From NCBI RefSeq assembly GCF_014216315.1, contig NZ_CP045702.1:3286001-3350000 (forward strand): a stretch of 64,000 bases of DNA, given 5' to 3'. A program made the translations under genes and the position numbers. The DNA is from Streptomyces finlayi (GTDB lineage: Bacteria; Actinomycetota; Actinomycetes; Streptomycetales; Streptomycetaceae). Under the pieces are notes generated by a model. That model was not told the DNA's origin. It made no database searches and saw only the letters and a list, made by a program, of their open reading frames with translations. Shown here one piece after another: positions 33,050 to 41,691 of this stretch. Position 1 is the stretch's first letter; each line of letters opens with the position of its first letter.

Positions 33050-33694
33050 ATGCGCATCACCGTCTTCGGAGCAGCCGGAAACGTAGGCAGCCGTGTCGTC
33101 ACCGAGGCCCTCGCCCGGGGCCACGAGGTCACCGCAGTGGTCCGCGACGCCGCCCGCTTCCCCGCACTGCACCCCGCCGCCACCCACCGCACCGGAAACG
33201 CCGGAAACCCCGCGCACGTCGCCGAGTTGAGCACCGGCCAGGACCTCGTGGTCGGCGCCACCCGCCCCGCCCCCGGCCACGAGGACGAGCACGCCGCCGT
33301 CGGCAGGGCGTTGCTGTCCGGCCTGGCCGGCACCGATACCCGTCTGATCGTGGTCGGCGGCGCGGGCAGTCTCACGGTGCCGGGCACCCGAGGCGTCCTC
33401 GCGAGCGACGACCCGGCCTACGTCCCCGACGCCTGGCGACACATCGCCCTGGCCTCCAACGCCCAGTACGACGCCGTCCGCACGGCCACGACCGAGGTCG
33501 ACTGGGCCTACCTGAGCCCGTCCGCCGTCCTCGAACCGGGCAACCGCACCGGCACCTTCCGGCTCGGCACCGACGAACTCCTGGTCGACGCCGAGGGCAA
33601 CTCGGCCCTCTCCATGGAGGACCTCGCGGTGGCGCTCCTGGACGAGGCCGAGCACCCCAAGCACCACCGCACCCGCTTCACGGCCGGATACTGA
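33050..33694 (+). CDS. NmrA-like NAD(P)-binding protein
   Basis: The 214-residue protein begins with the Rossmann motif MRITVFGAAGNVGSRVVTEA (GxxGxxG), continues with HEVTAVVRD and shows the atypical SDR layout of NmrA/HSCARG-like redox sensors or quinone reductases, with no YxxxK catalytic pair. It lies 38 bases after the EamA transporter gene, on the same strand, with AAGGAG upstream, so it belongs to the MarR-controlled operon. It may detoxify or sense the compound the transporter handles. Confidence 0.88.
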   Translation: MRITVFGAAGNVGSRVVTEALARGHEVTAVVRDAARFPALHPAATHRTGNAGNPAHVAELSTGQDLVVGATRPAPGHEDEHAAVGRALLSGLAGTDTRLIVVGGAGSLTVPGTRGVLASDDPAYVPDAWRHIALASNAQYDAVRTATTEVDWAYLSPSAVLEPGNRTGTFRLGTDELLVDAEGNSALSMEDLAVALLDEAEHPKHHRTRFTAGY

Positions 33695-33722
33695 CGGGCG
33701 GCGTGAAGTCCGGCATCATACG

Positions 33723-33963
33723 TGGTCATTCACCCGCCGGCAGTCCATCGCCTTCGAGAAGCTGCGCGCCGCGGGCATTCCCGACGACAAGGCGGACGAC
33801 CTCGCCGCCACGGTGATCAGCCCACTGGAGGGCGCCGAACTCGCGGCCCAGGCCTCGCGGAACGCCCGGCCACTGGAGGTCGCGGGGCCATCACCTGGCC
33901 CAGCTGATCGCGCTCCACCGGAATCCGCCCGGAGCTCAAGGGCCGAGTTCCGAGCGCTCTTAG
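33723..33963 (+). pseudogene. TetR-family regulator remnant (C-terminal part, frameshifted)
   Basis: One frame reads FEKLRAAGIPDDKADDLAAT then VISPLEGAELAAQASRNARP, which resembles the ligand-binding part of TetR regulators. Near 33887 one extra base shifts the frame; the continuation HHLAQLIALHRNPP is in the next frame and stops at 33961. There is no helix-turn-helix part upstream. It is a decayed fragment after the NmrA gene. Confidence 0.6.
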
Positions 33964-34083
33964 CAAGGATGGGGTGGAGGGTCAGTTGTCCCACCCACCC
34001 ACCCTGCCTGGAGAGTTGACTTTTCGTGACCGACTTGCCACGCATGGTCATCGCGCTCTAGCGTGCGTCAGAGACAACAAAAC

Positions 34084-34118
34084 GACCCCCGCCGGTGCTG
34101 GAACACCGAACAGGGGTC
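34084..34118 (+). promoter_or_regulatory. Leader hairpin before the HTH/zinc-ribbon gene
   Basis: GACCCC (34084-34089) pairs with GGGGTC (34113-34118) and an inner CGGTG/CACCG stem lies at 34093-34108. It ends 33 bases before the start codon. It is an attenuator-like structure; no T-run follows. The exact role is unknown. Confidence 0.5.
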
Positions 34119-34150
34119 TGACCACGAGAAACGGAAACGGAAACGTCCTC

Positions 34151-35053
34151 ATGGCTGACGCCCAGCTTAGTGCTGCCCCTTGCACCCCGCACGTATCCCC
34201 GCCCGCGGCTCCGCCCGCAGCCCCGCACCCGATGGCCAACCCGGGTTACGGCAAGCGCTCCGCACCGTACGAACGACCGCGCTCCGAGCGCGACTTCGCG
34301 CACCTCGTCCCCCGTGACGCCGCCATCGCCGCCTTCATCGACCGGCTCCCCGACGGCTCCGACATCTCCGTGAAGGCCCTGGCCAAGGCGCTCCCGTACG
34401 GACAGTGCGCCGTACGGACCACGCTCAACCGGCTCCAGGAAGCCGGGCATCTGCGCCGGGGCAGCGAGTGCGTCGCCACCGAGCAGGTCCTGCTCTGGGT
34501 GACGCGGACGTTCTTCTCCCGGACCGCACGTGACGACGCCTGGTGGGCGGCGTTCGCCCAGGGCGACGTACCGAGGGAACAGCAACGGCCCACCCGGTCG
34601 AGGGCGTTCATCCTGCTGGCCTCGCTCGGCCGGGCCGCCCCCACGCTCACCCTCTCCTCGGCCGACTGCGTGAGCCTGGAACCGCAGGTCAGCGAGTGGT
34701 TCGAGCGGGGAGCCACCGAAGCGGAGCTCCTCCACGCCCTGACCGCGGGACTTCCCACCCCGGTCCACCACGCCGCATCCCTCGTCCGCAGGCGGCTGCG
34801 GGACAAGTTGCCCCCCGAACGGGTCGTTCCGGTCCACCGCACCGTCCTGCGCACCCTGGAGTGCAGCGAGTGCCGCGCCCCGGGCACCCCGGAGGCCCTC
34901 CTCGGCGGTCGCTGCGCCCCCTGCCGGGGCACCGAACCGGACACCCGCTTCGGCCCACCCGGCGCCGTACAGGCGGGGCACGTGCGCGACCGCATGAGTC
35001 AGGTACGAGCGGCCCTGGTCCCCCGCCCCGAACGGCCGTCCGTCAGGCGGTGA
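34151..35053 (+). CDS. Winged-helix protein with C-terminal zinc ribbon
   Basis: The 300-residue protein has a Pro-rich N-terminus, a winged-helix domain (residues 60-120: AAIAAFIDRLPDGSDISVKA and LNRLQEAGHLRRGSE) and a C-terminal CSEC...CAPC zinc ribbon (residues 241-265). The middle contains a long helical stretch. It recalls the HTH proteins often found near mobile or accessory islands in Streptomyces. No Shine-Dalgarno sequence is clear before ATG 34151; the leader contains a hairpin and then an A-rich spacer. Function is unknown, probably DNA-binding. Confidence 0.72.
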   Translation: MADAQLSAAPCTPHVSPPAAPPAAPHPMANPGYGKRSAPYERPRSERDFAHLVPRDAAIAAFIDRLPDGSDISVKALAKALPYGQCAVRTTLNRLQEAGHLRRGSECVATEQVLLWVTRTFFSRTARDDAWWAAFAQGDVPREQQRPTRSRAFILLASLGRAAPTLTLSSADCVSLEPQVSEWFERGATEAELLHALTAGLPTPVHHAASLVRRRLRDKLPPERVVPVHRTVLRTLECSECRAPGTPEALLGGRCAPCRGTEPDTRFGPPGAVQAGHVRDRMSQVRAALVPRPERPSVRR

Positions 35054-35085
35054 GGCCGCTCGTACCTCAGGGACCTCACGAACCG

Positions 35086-35625
35086 TCAGGCACGGCGCCG
35101 GCGTCGGACGACCGCGTAGCCGATGGCGCCGGCTGATGCGCCGACCGCCAGGGTCAGGCCGATGGCGGACTCGCGGCCGGTCGGTCCCGACGCGCCACCG
35201 AGCCCGCCCCCGGCGCCACCCGTCGGCATCGTGGTGGGGCTCACCGTCCGGGCACTGGCCGTGGCGGTGGCCGTGGCGGTGGCGGTGGCGGTGGCGGTGG
35301 GGGTGGGGGTGGGGGTGGCGGTGGGACTCACCGGCTGAGGCGTGGTGATGAGGCTCTCCGGCCGGGACGTGGCATCGGGGCTGATCGTCCCGGAGACCGT
35401 CGCGCCGCCCCGCCGGGGCAGCCACTCGCAGGCGATGCCGTCATCCGCGCCGCGATCCTCGTCGAGGCGGTTCGGATCGCTCGGGTCTCTGTTGAACTCG
35501 GCCTGCGCGTCTTCCTGGAAGACGAAGTCCCGGCAGTCGACATCCTGCGCGTACGCGACACCGGAGAGAGGGACGACGGAAGATACAGCGAGTGCTATCC
35601 CCGCCACAGCGGTACGACCGTTCAT
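35086..35625 (-). CDS. Secreted/anchored excalibur calcium-binding protein
   Basis: The 179-residue protein has a signal peptide (residues 1-26, VAYAQ) and an excalibur domain (residues 27-70) with DRGADDGIACEWLP, the Asp-rich calcium loop and the closing Cys that pairs with CRDF. A Thr/Pro/Ala repeat (PTATPTPTPTATATATA) then gives an extended stalk, and a final transmembrane helix precedes RRRRRA. That is a surface-anchored layout without an LPXTG signal. The repeat is coded by hexanucleotide repeats that may slip. Function in the cell wall is likely but unknown. Confidence 0.85.
   Translation of the reverse strand: MNGRTAVAGIALAVSSVVPLSGVAYAQDVDCRDFVFQEDAQAEFNRDPSDPNRLDEDRGADDGIACEWLPRRGGATVSGTISPDATSRPESLITTPQPVSPTATPTPTPTATATATATATATASARTVSPTTMPTGGAGGGLGGASGPTGRESAIGLTLAVGASAGAIGYAVVRRRRRA
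35261..35325. repeat. GTGGCG-type hexanucleotide tandem repeat
   Basis: About eleven units of GTGGCG/GTGGGG lie inside the excalibur gene and encode its Thr-Ala/Thr-Pro stalk. Slippage would change stalk length by two residues per unit without breaking the frame. Confidence 0.85.
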
Positions 35626-35854
35626 GTTGAGCCTCCTTGGCCGGATGGCCTTCGGTCCGACCCTAGGATCGGCGGCGCCGCACAGCGCGGCACGCTAGCC
35701 CGAATGGGCGGCCTCAACACCTCTGAGCAGGCGGAACAACATCCATGCACGCCGACAGCGCATCGTCAGGCGGCGGGCGCGTACGCCCGGCCAAAACCTG
35801 ACTTGGGTTCCGTCGTTGGCCGTGTCGACGAATGCTCCCTTCCAGAGGACGCCC

Positions 35855-37069
35855 ATGCGCCGACGCATCACCAGGTCCCGTGCCGGAATCCTCTGCGCGG
35901 TGCTCGTCATGGCCACGTTCGTCGGGTTCCAGCTGACGTCACTGACCGGGCGGGATTCCCCCGATTCCAAGAACTACCTCTCCTACGCCCTCCGGCTGAG
36001 CGGCGAGAGCCGCGCATCGGCCACCGCTCAGGCGATCGACTACACGTGCGCCGACGAGGCCGACAGCCCTCGCGTACGGGCCTGCGTGCGCGAGCTGACG
36101 GCCTCGACCGCCTACTGGACGCGGCACGGGAACACCTCTGGCATGACCGGCCCGTTCTTCAACTCCCGGTTCATGTCGATCTATGAGGCGCGCCCCGGAT
36201 ATCCCCTGCTGCTCGTGCCGTTCATCTCCGTGTTCGGCCTGGTGCTGGGCGTCTGGCTGGCCGGGGTGGCCGTCGCCCTCGCCGGGAGCCTCTTCGTCCT
36301 GGCCACGCTGCGGGCCGCCGGTGCCAACCGGGTGGCCGCGCTGTGCGGGCAGATCCTCTACCTGACGCTGCCCACGGGCGCGGTCGCGATGCTCCCCATG
36401 GCAGACGGGCTCACGCTGGCCTGTACTGCGGCGGTGGCACTGGGCTGCACGCTGGTCCTGAACGGGGATCAGGGGAAGTACCGGGACCGCCGCACGGCCG
36501 GGACCGTGCTCGTCGTCGCCGGCCTGCTCGTCGCCTTCCTGGCGCGCTACTCCCAGGCACTCCTGCTGGCCGTCGCCCTCGCGGTGGGCTTCGCCGGACT
36601 CGCCGCGTACCGCAAGAGCCGCGACCGCTCGCCCCAGCCGGCGTTCGGCCTCTTCCTCCTCTGCGGCGGCCTGGCGGTCGCCATGCAGCTGACCACGTAC
36701 GCACTGGGCTGGCCGTCCGGACACGACAGCGCCCAGGACCTGCTGACCCACCATTACCAGCGTCCGGACGTACCCGATCCCTGGCCCGGTTTCCTCTCGG
36801 CCGAGGGCACCTTCTGGGCGGCCTGGGCGGACCATCAGCTGAAGGATCCCTTACTCCTGATCACCCTGGCCCTGGCCGCCTGTGCCACGCTCCGGCACCC
36901 CACGTACCTCGGCCTGATCGCCGCCGTCACGGCCATGGGCGGCGTACTCAACCAGGCGGGGCACCCCAACCTCGACATGCTGGCCGGTCAGCGCCTCATC
37001 GTCCTGGTCTGGTTCCTCCCGGTCCTGACGGTCCCCCTGCTCCTCACCGCACGCCCGAGAGCGAACTGA
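35855..37069 (+). CDS. Polytopic membrane protein, glycosyltransferase-C-like
   Basis: The 404-residue protein has about ten predicted transmembrane helices. A first helix (residues 9-27) precedes a long external loop with DSKNYLSYALRLSG and three Cys; later helices alternate with short loops. The D-S near the start of the loop after helix 1 resembles GT-C (DPM-mannosyltransferase-like) layouts, but the evidence is weak. ATG 35855 has AGAGGA upstream. A strong hairpin after the gene ends transcription. The substrate is unknown. Confidence 0.7.
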   Translation: MRRRITRSRAGILCAVLVMATFVGFQLTSLTGRDSPDSKNYLSYALRLSGESRASATAQAIDYTCADEADSPRVRACVRELTASTAYWTRHGNTSGMTGPFFNSRFMSIYEARPGYPLLLVPFISVFGLVLGVWLAGVAVALAGSLFVLATLRAAGANRVAALCGQILYLTLPTGAVAMLPMADGLTLACTAAVALGCTLVLNGDQGKYRDRRTAGTVLVVAGLLVAFLARYSQALLLAVALAVGFAGLAAYRKSRDRSPQPAFGLFLLCGGLAVAMQLTTYALGWPSGHDSAQDLLTHHYQRPDVPDPWPGFLSAEGTFWAAWADHQLKDPLLLITLALAACATLRHPTYLGLIAAVTAMGGVLNQAGHPNLDMLAGQRLIVLVWFLPVLTVPLLLTARPRAN

Positions 37070-37074
37070 AACGA

Positions 37075-37108
37075 CCCCGGCCCCTGGGACGAATCCCAGG
37101 GGCCGGGG
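37075..37108. terminator. Bidirectional terminator between membrane gene and groEL
   Basis: A perfect 15-bp stem CCCCGGCCCCTGGGA with a CGAA loop lies between the two convergent stops, close to both, so it probably serves both genes. Confidence 0.85.
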
Positions 37109-37163
37109 CCTGCAACGTTCAACTACACCTACGACTGCGACCGCACTACTGATCCGGGAGGGA

Positions 37164-38786
<1,623 letters not shown>

Positions 38787-38912
38787 GTGAAGTGGTCCTC
38801 CCGGACAGGGGTGGATTTCTCCGGACCGAGAGGCGCCCGCGACGGACGGCCGGCGGCTGTGCGGTTCCTTGCCCCGCACAGCCTCCGAGCCTCACCGGCC
38901 CGGTCCAAGTTT

Positions 38913-38975
38913 CTGTCACTCTCACCTGGAGAGTGCTAACGCCAATGATTAGCACTCGACCCCTGCGAGTGCAAG
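38913..38975. promoter_or_regulatory. Two CIRCE elements in series upstream of groEL
   Basis: CIRCE is TTAGCACTC-N9-GAGTGCTAA. The first copy is CTGTCACTC-N9-GAGTGCTAA at 38913-38939 (right arm perfect, left arm 6 of 9). The second is TTAGCACTC-N9-GAGTGCAAG at 38949-38975 (left arm perfect, right arm 7 of 9). Nine bases separate them, so all half-sites are evenly spaced. They lie 127-189 bases upstream of the start. Confidence 0.82.
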
Positions 38976-39083
38976 CGTCCCCCTCGGGATGTGGACAAAC
39001 AAACGGGCCGCAGGGGGGCGCGCGGAGGGGCTCGCCCTGCGTCCCCGGACGCCCCGAGGGGCCAGACACCCCGGCACGCACGG

Positions 39084-39113
39084 AGGGCCCGCACCCCTGG
39101 GGGTACGGGCCCT
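39084..39113. terminator. Terminator after the cold-shock gene
   Basis: AGGGCCCGCACCCC pairs with GGGGTACGGGCCCT with one mismatch and a two-base loop. It lies 38 bases downstream of the cspA-like stop on the minus strand. Confidence 0.72.
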
Positions 39114-39151
39114 ACGCGCGTGAGTGGTGTCGTTGGCCGACTGCGCCGAAC

Positions 39152-39358
39152 TCAGCCGACGGCGAGCTTGACCATGTCTGCCTGCGGCCCCTTCTGGCCC
39201 TGCGAGATTTCGAATTCAACTCGCTGACCCTCTTCGAGGGTGCGGTACCCGTCCATCTGGATCGCGCTGTAGTGGACGAAAACATCCGCACCACCGTCGA
39301 CCGCGATGAAGCCGTACCCCTTCTCCGCGTTGAACCACTTGACGGTGCCCTGAGCCAT
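39152..39358 (-). CDS. Cold-shock protein, CspA/ScoF family
   Basis: This 68-residue RNA/DNA-binding protein is made of a single cold-shock domain: GTVKWFNAEKGYGFIAVDG with RNP1 (KGYGFI) and RNP2 (VFVHYS), ending PQADMVKLAVG. ATG 39358 has a GGGGAG-type ribosome site. It is a standard Streptomyces cold-shock protein and acts as RNA chaperone. It differs from the longer Csp at 0.8 kb, which has a C-terminal tail. Confidence 0.94.
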   Translation of the reverse strand: MAQGTVKWFNAEKGYGFIAVDGGADVFVHYSAIQMDGYRTLEEGQRVEFEISQGQKGPQADMVKLAVG

Positions 39359-39795
39359 GTCCAACTCCCCTATTTCTGGCCCTTGCACAGGACCGCACTT
39401 CGCGGGCCCGGGTCAGAACTCACCCTCCGACAGGAGAGGGTGTGTGCGCCGGAACGCGTCGACCGCGGCCGAATGTATCTGCCCAACTGCCCTCTGCAAC
39501 AGGTCAGTCGGACGAGAATTCTGGGCGCGACCGATCGCCCCTTTGTGGGGAACTTATGAGATTCCTGGGCAAGTCGGGCCTGACAAAGGTGACTTATGGC
39601 TCAAAGGGGTCGCACACTTTGGCTGCTTCTTATCGCGACCAGGCGCATTCTCATATGTCGCGTGGCACGGGCAGCGGAGGGGACTTCCCAACTCTACCGC
39701 GTCTAACCATCCAGAATTGCCCCCTCCGTTTCTCTCACGGAGGGGGCAACTGGGGGTGACGCTGTGAATGCCGGCGTACGGCGCCGGCCCGGCGG
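39359..39795. other. 437-base non-coding stretch between cspA and the cysO-like gene
   Basis: No gene is supported. The part near cspA is its leader. The base composition is lower in GC between about 39545 and 39660, and includes TTTGTGGGGAACTTATGAG. A strong hairpin lies at 39717-39749. An ORF at 39557-39759 runs through that hairpin and lacks coding character. Confidence 0.6.
39717..39749. terminator. Terminator beyond the thrC-cysO operon
   Basis: TTGCCCCCTCCGT and ACGGAGGGGGCAA form a perfect 13-bp stem with a 7-base loop, 47 bases downstream of the last gene of the minus-strand operon. Confidence 0.85.
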
Positions 39796-40071
39796 TCAGC
39801 CTCCGGCGACGGCCGGGATGATCGAGACGCCTGCACCGTCCGGGGTGGCCGCGTCCAGGCCACCCTCGAAGCGCACGTCGTCGTCGTTGACGTACACGTT
39901 CACGAAGCGGCGCAGCTTGCCCTGGTCGTCCAGGACGCGGGCGGCGATGCCCGGGTGGTTCTTCTCCAGGGAGTCGATCACCTCGGAGAGGACCTTCCCC
40001 TCGGCCGGAACCTCGGCCTGGCCGCCCGTGTAGGTGCGGAGGATGGTGGGGATGCGGACCTTGACGCTCAT
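39796..40071 (-). CDS. CysO/MoaD-type sulfur-carrier protein
   Basis: The 91-residue beta-grasp (ubiquitin-like) protein ends in the Gly-Gly (IIPAVAGG) needed for thiocarboxylate formation. The core KVRIPTILRTYTGGQAEV and RRFVNVYVNDDDVRF resembles mycobacterial CysO, the sulfur donor for CysM-dependent cysteine synthesis. It lies 29 bases after thrC in the same operon and thus probably shares its SAM-riboswitch control. A MoaD role in molybdopterin synthesis is less likely because no moa genes are near. Confidence 0.9.
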   Translation of the reverse strand: MSVKVRIPTILRTYTGGQAEVPAEGKVLSEVIDSLEKNHPGIAARVLDDQGKLRRFVNVYVNDDDVRFEGGLDAATPDGAGVSIIPAVAGG

Positions 40072-40100
40072 GGTGGGTGCCTTCCTTCGGTCTCGGGTGA

Positions 40101-41393
40101 TCAGCTGGTGGCGAGGCCGGCCGCGCGGAACGCGTCCAGGCTCGGCCGGATCGTCGCGGTCGCCTGCGAGGTCGCGGCCACCGCGTCGAGCGTCTTGAGA
40201 CCGTCTCCCGTGTTCAGGACGACCGTGGTCAGCGCCGGGTCGAGCAGACCCGCCTCGATCAGCTTCTTCGTCACGCCGACCGTCACGCCGCCCGCGGTCT
40301 CCGCGAAGATGCCCTCGGTCTGCGCGAGCAGCTTGATCGCCTCGACGATCTGCTCGTCGTTCACGTCCTCCACCGCGCCACCGGTACGGCGGGCGATGTC
40401 CAGGACGTACGGGCCGTCGGCCGGGTTCCCGATGGCGAGGGACTTGGCGATCGTGTTCGGCTTCTGGGGGCGCACGACGTCGTGACCGGCCTTGAAGGCC
40501 ACCGACACCGGGGAGCAGCCCTCGGCCTGGGCGCCGAAGATCTTGTACGGCCTGTCCTCGACCAGGCCGAGCTTGATGAGCTCCTGGAGCCCCTTGTCGA
40601 TCTTCGTGAGCTGCGAGCCCGAGGCGATCGGGATCACGAGCTGGTCGGGCAGCCGCCAGCCGAGCTGCTCGCAGATCTCGTACGCGAGGGTCTTGGAGCC
40701 CTCGCCGTAGTACGGACGCAGATTGACGTTGACGAAGCCCCAGCCCTCGCCGAGCGGGTCGCCGATGAGCTCGGAGCAGAAGCGGTTGACGTCGTCGTAG
40801 TTGCCCTCGATGCCGACCAGGTCACCGCCGTACACCGCGGCCATGACGACCTTGCCCTGCTCCAGGTCGTGCGGGATGAACACGCACGAGCGGAGACCGG
40901 CACGGGCGGCGGCGGCACCCACGGCGCCGGCGAGGTTGCCGGTGGAGGAGCAGGAGAGCGTGGTGAAACCGAAGGCACGGGCGGCCTCGACGGCGATCGC
41001 GACGACCCGGTCCTTGAAGGAGTGCGTCGGGTTCCCGGAGTCGTCCTTGACGAACAGGCCGCCGGTGACGCCCAGTTCACGGGCGAGGTTGTCGGCCTTG
41101 ACCAGCTTGGTGAAGCCGGGGTTGAGGTTGGGCTTGTCCGCGACATCGGCGGGGACCGGCAGCAGCGGCGCGTAGCGCCAGATGTTGTCGGGTCCGGCCT
41201 CGATGCGCTTCTTCAGCTCGTCGGGAGAGCCGCTCGGCAGGTCGTACGCCACCTCGAGCGGCCCGAAACAGGACGCGCAGGCGAACAGGGGGCCGAGCTC
41301 GAAACGCTCGCCGCACTCACGACAGGAAAGCGCCGCGGCGGGACCGAGATCCACAGTGGAGGGGGTGTTCGTCGTTTCAGTCTGCACAGCCAT
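40101..41393 (-). CDS. thrC: Threonine synthase
   Basis: The 430-residue PLP enzyme converts O-phosphohomoserine to threonine. The PLP Lys is in NPTHSFKDRVVAIA (near residue 127). A zinc-finger-like N-terminus with CRECGERFELGPLFACASC (residues 20-38) and the phosphate loop GSQLTKIDKG are typical of the actinobacterial type. Start ATG 41393. A SAM-I riboswitch lies 20 bases upstream and its 3' P1 strand includes the GAGGAG element, so translation initiation can be coupled to SAM level. Confidence 0.94.
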   Translation of the reverse strand: MAVQTETTNTPSTVDLGPAAALSCRECGERFELGPLFACASCFGPLEVAYDLPSGSPDELKKRIEAGPDNIWRYAPLLPVPADVADKPNLNPGFTKLVKADNLARELGVTGGLFVKDDSGNPTHSFKDRVVAIAVEAARAFGFTTLSCSSTGNLAGAVGAAAARAGLRSCVFIPHDLEQGKVVMAAVYGGDLVGIEGNYDDVNRFCSELIGDPLGEGWGFVNVNLRPYYGEGSKTLAYEICEQLGWRLPDQLVIPIASGSQLTKIDKGLQELIKLGLVEDRPYKIFGAQAEGCSPVSVAFKAGHDVVRPQKPNTIAKSLAIGNPADGPYVLDIARRTGGAVEDVNDEQIVEAIKLLAQTEGIFAETAGGVTVGVTKKLIEAGLLDPALTTVVLNTGDGLKTLDAVAATSQATATIRPSLDAFRAAGLATS

Positions 41394-41413
41394 GCTGGCG
41401 GAGGCCCTTTCTC

Positions 41414-41537
41414 CTCATCTTCCTCATGGCGAATTTCGCCACAAGACGGATTTGGCACCTTCCCCACCGTGACCTCGCGGTCGATGGGGGGGTTGCCGGG
41501 ACTTCAACGGGCCGTTCCCTCAGTCCCTCTGGATGAG
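41414..41537 (-). promoter_or_regulatory. SAM-I (S-box) riboswitch upstream of thrC
   Basis: On the minus strand the P1 arms CTCATC (41537-41532) and GATGAG (41419-41414) enclose all core S-box segments: CCAGAGGGACTGAGGGAA, GGCCCGTTGAAGTCCCGGCA, GGCAACC, GGTGCCAAATCC and GGAAGATGAG. The 3' P1 strand runs directly into GGAGAAAGG ahead of the thrC start, which suggests that SAM binding masks it. The family call is strong; the mechanism is inferred. Confidence 0.92.
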
Positions 41538-41691
41538 CGCTATGGCACTGGATCAGTGATCCAGGCGTTTGTTCGCGGGCGGACCCCGAGATGCGAGGGT
41601 CGTCCGCGTTGTTCAAGACTGTAACCGAAGCCTCGGACGGTTGAACCAGTCGTCCGAACCGCGAGATGGATCACACGCAGGGAGATTCGAC

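Noticed and set aside
33722..33907. 61-codon plus-strand ORF starting at 33722
   Set aside because: Wrong frame of the TetR relic; Arg/Gly-rich and not conserved in type.
35261..35325. Possible CRISPR-like array
   Set aside because: It is a simple hexanucleotide tandem repeat with no spacers and lies inside a coding frame.
38931..38957. GAGTGCTAA-N9-TTAGCACTC read as one CIRCE in reverse arrangement
   Set aside because: CIRCE has the opposite arm order; the sequence is better explained by two CIRCE elements whose inner arms make this repeat.
39557..39759. Small plus-strand ORF starting MRFLGKSGLTKVTYG
   Set aside because: It runs through the strong hairpin at 39717-39749, has no ribosome site and no coding bias.
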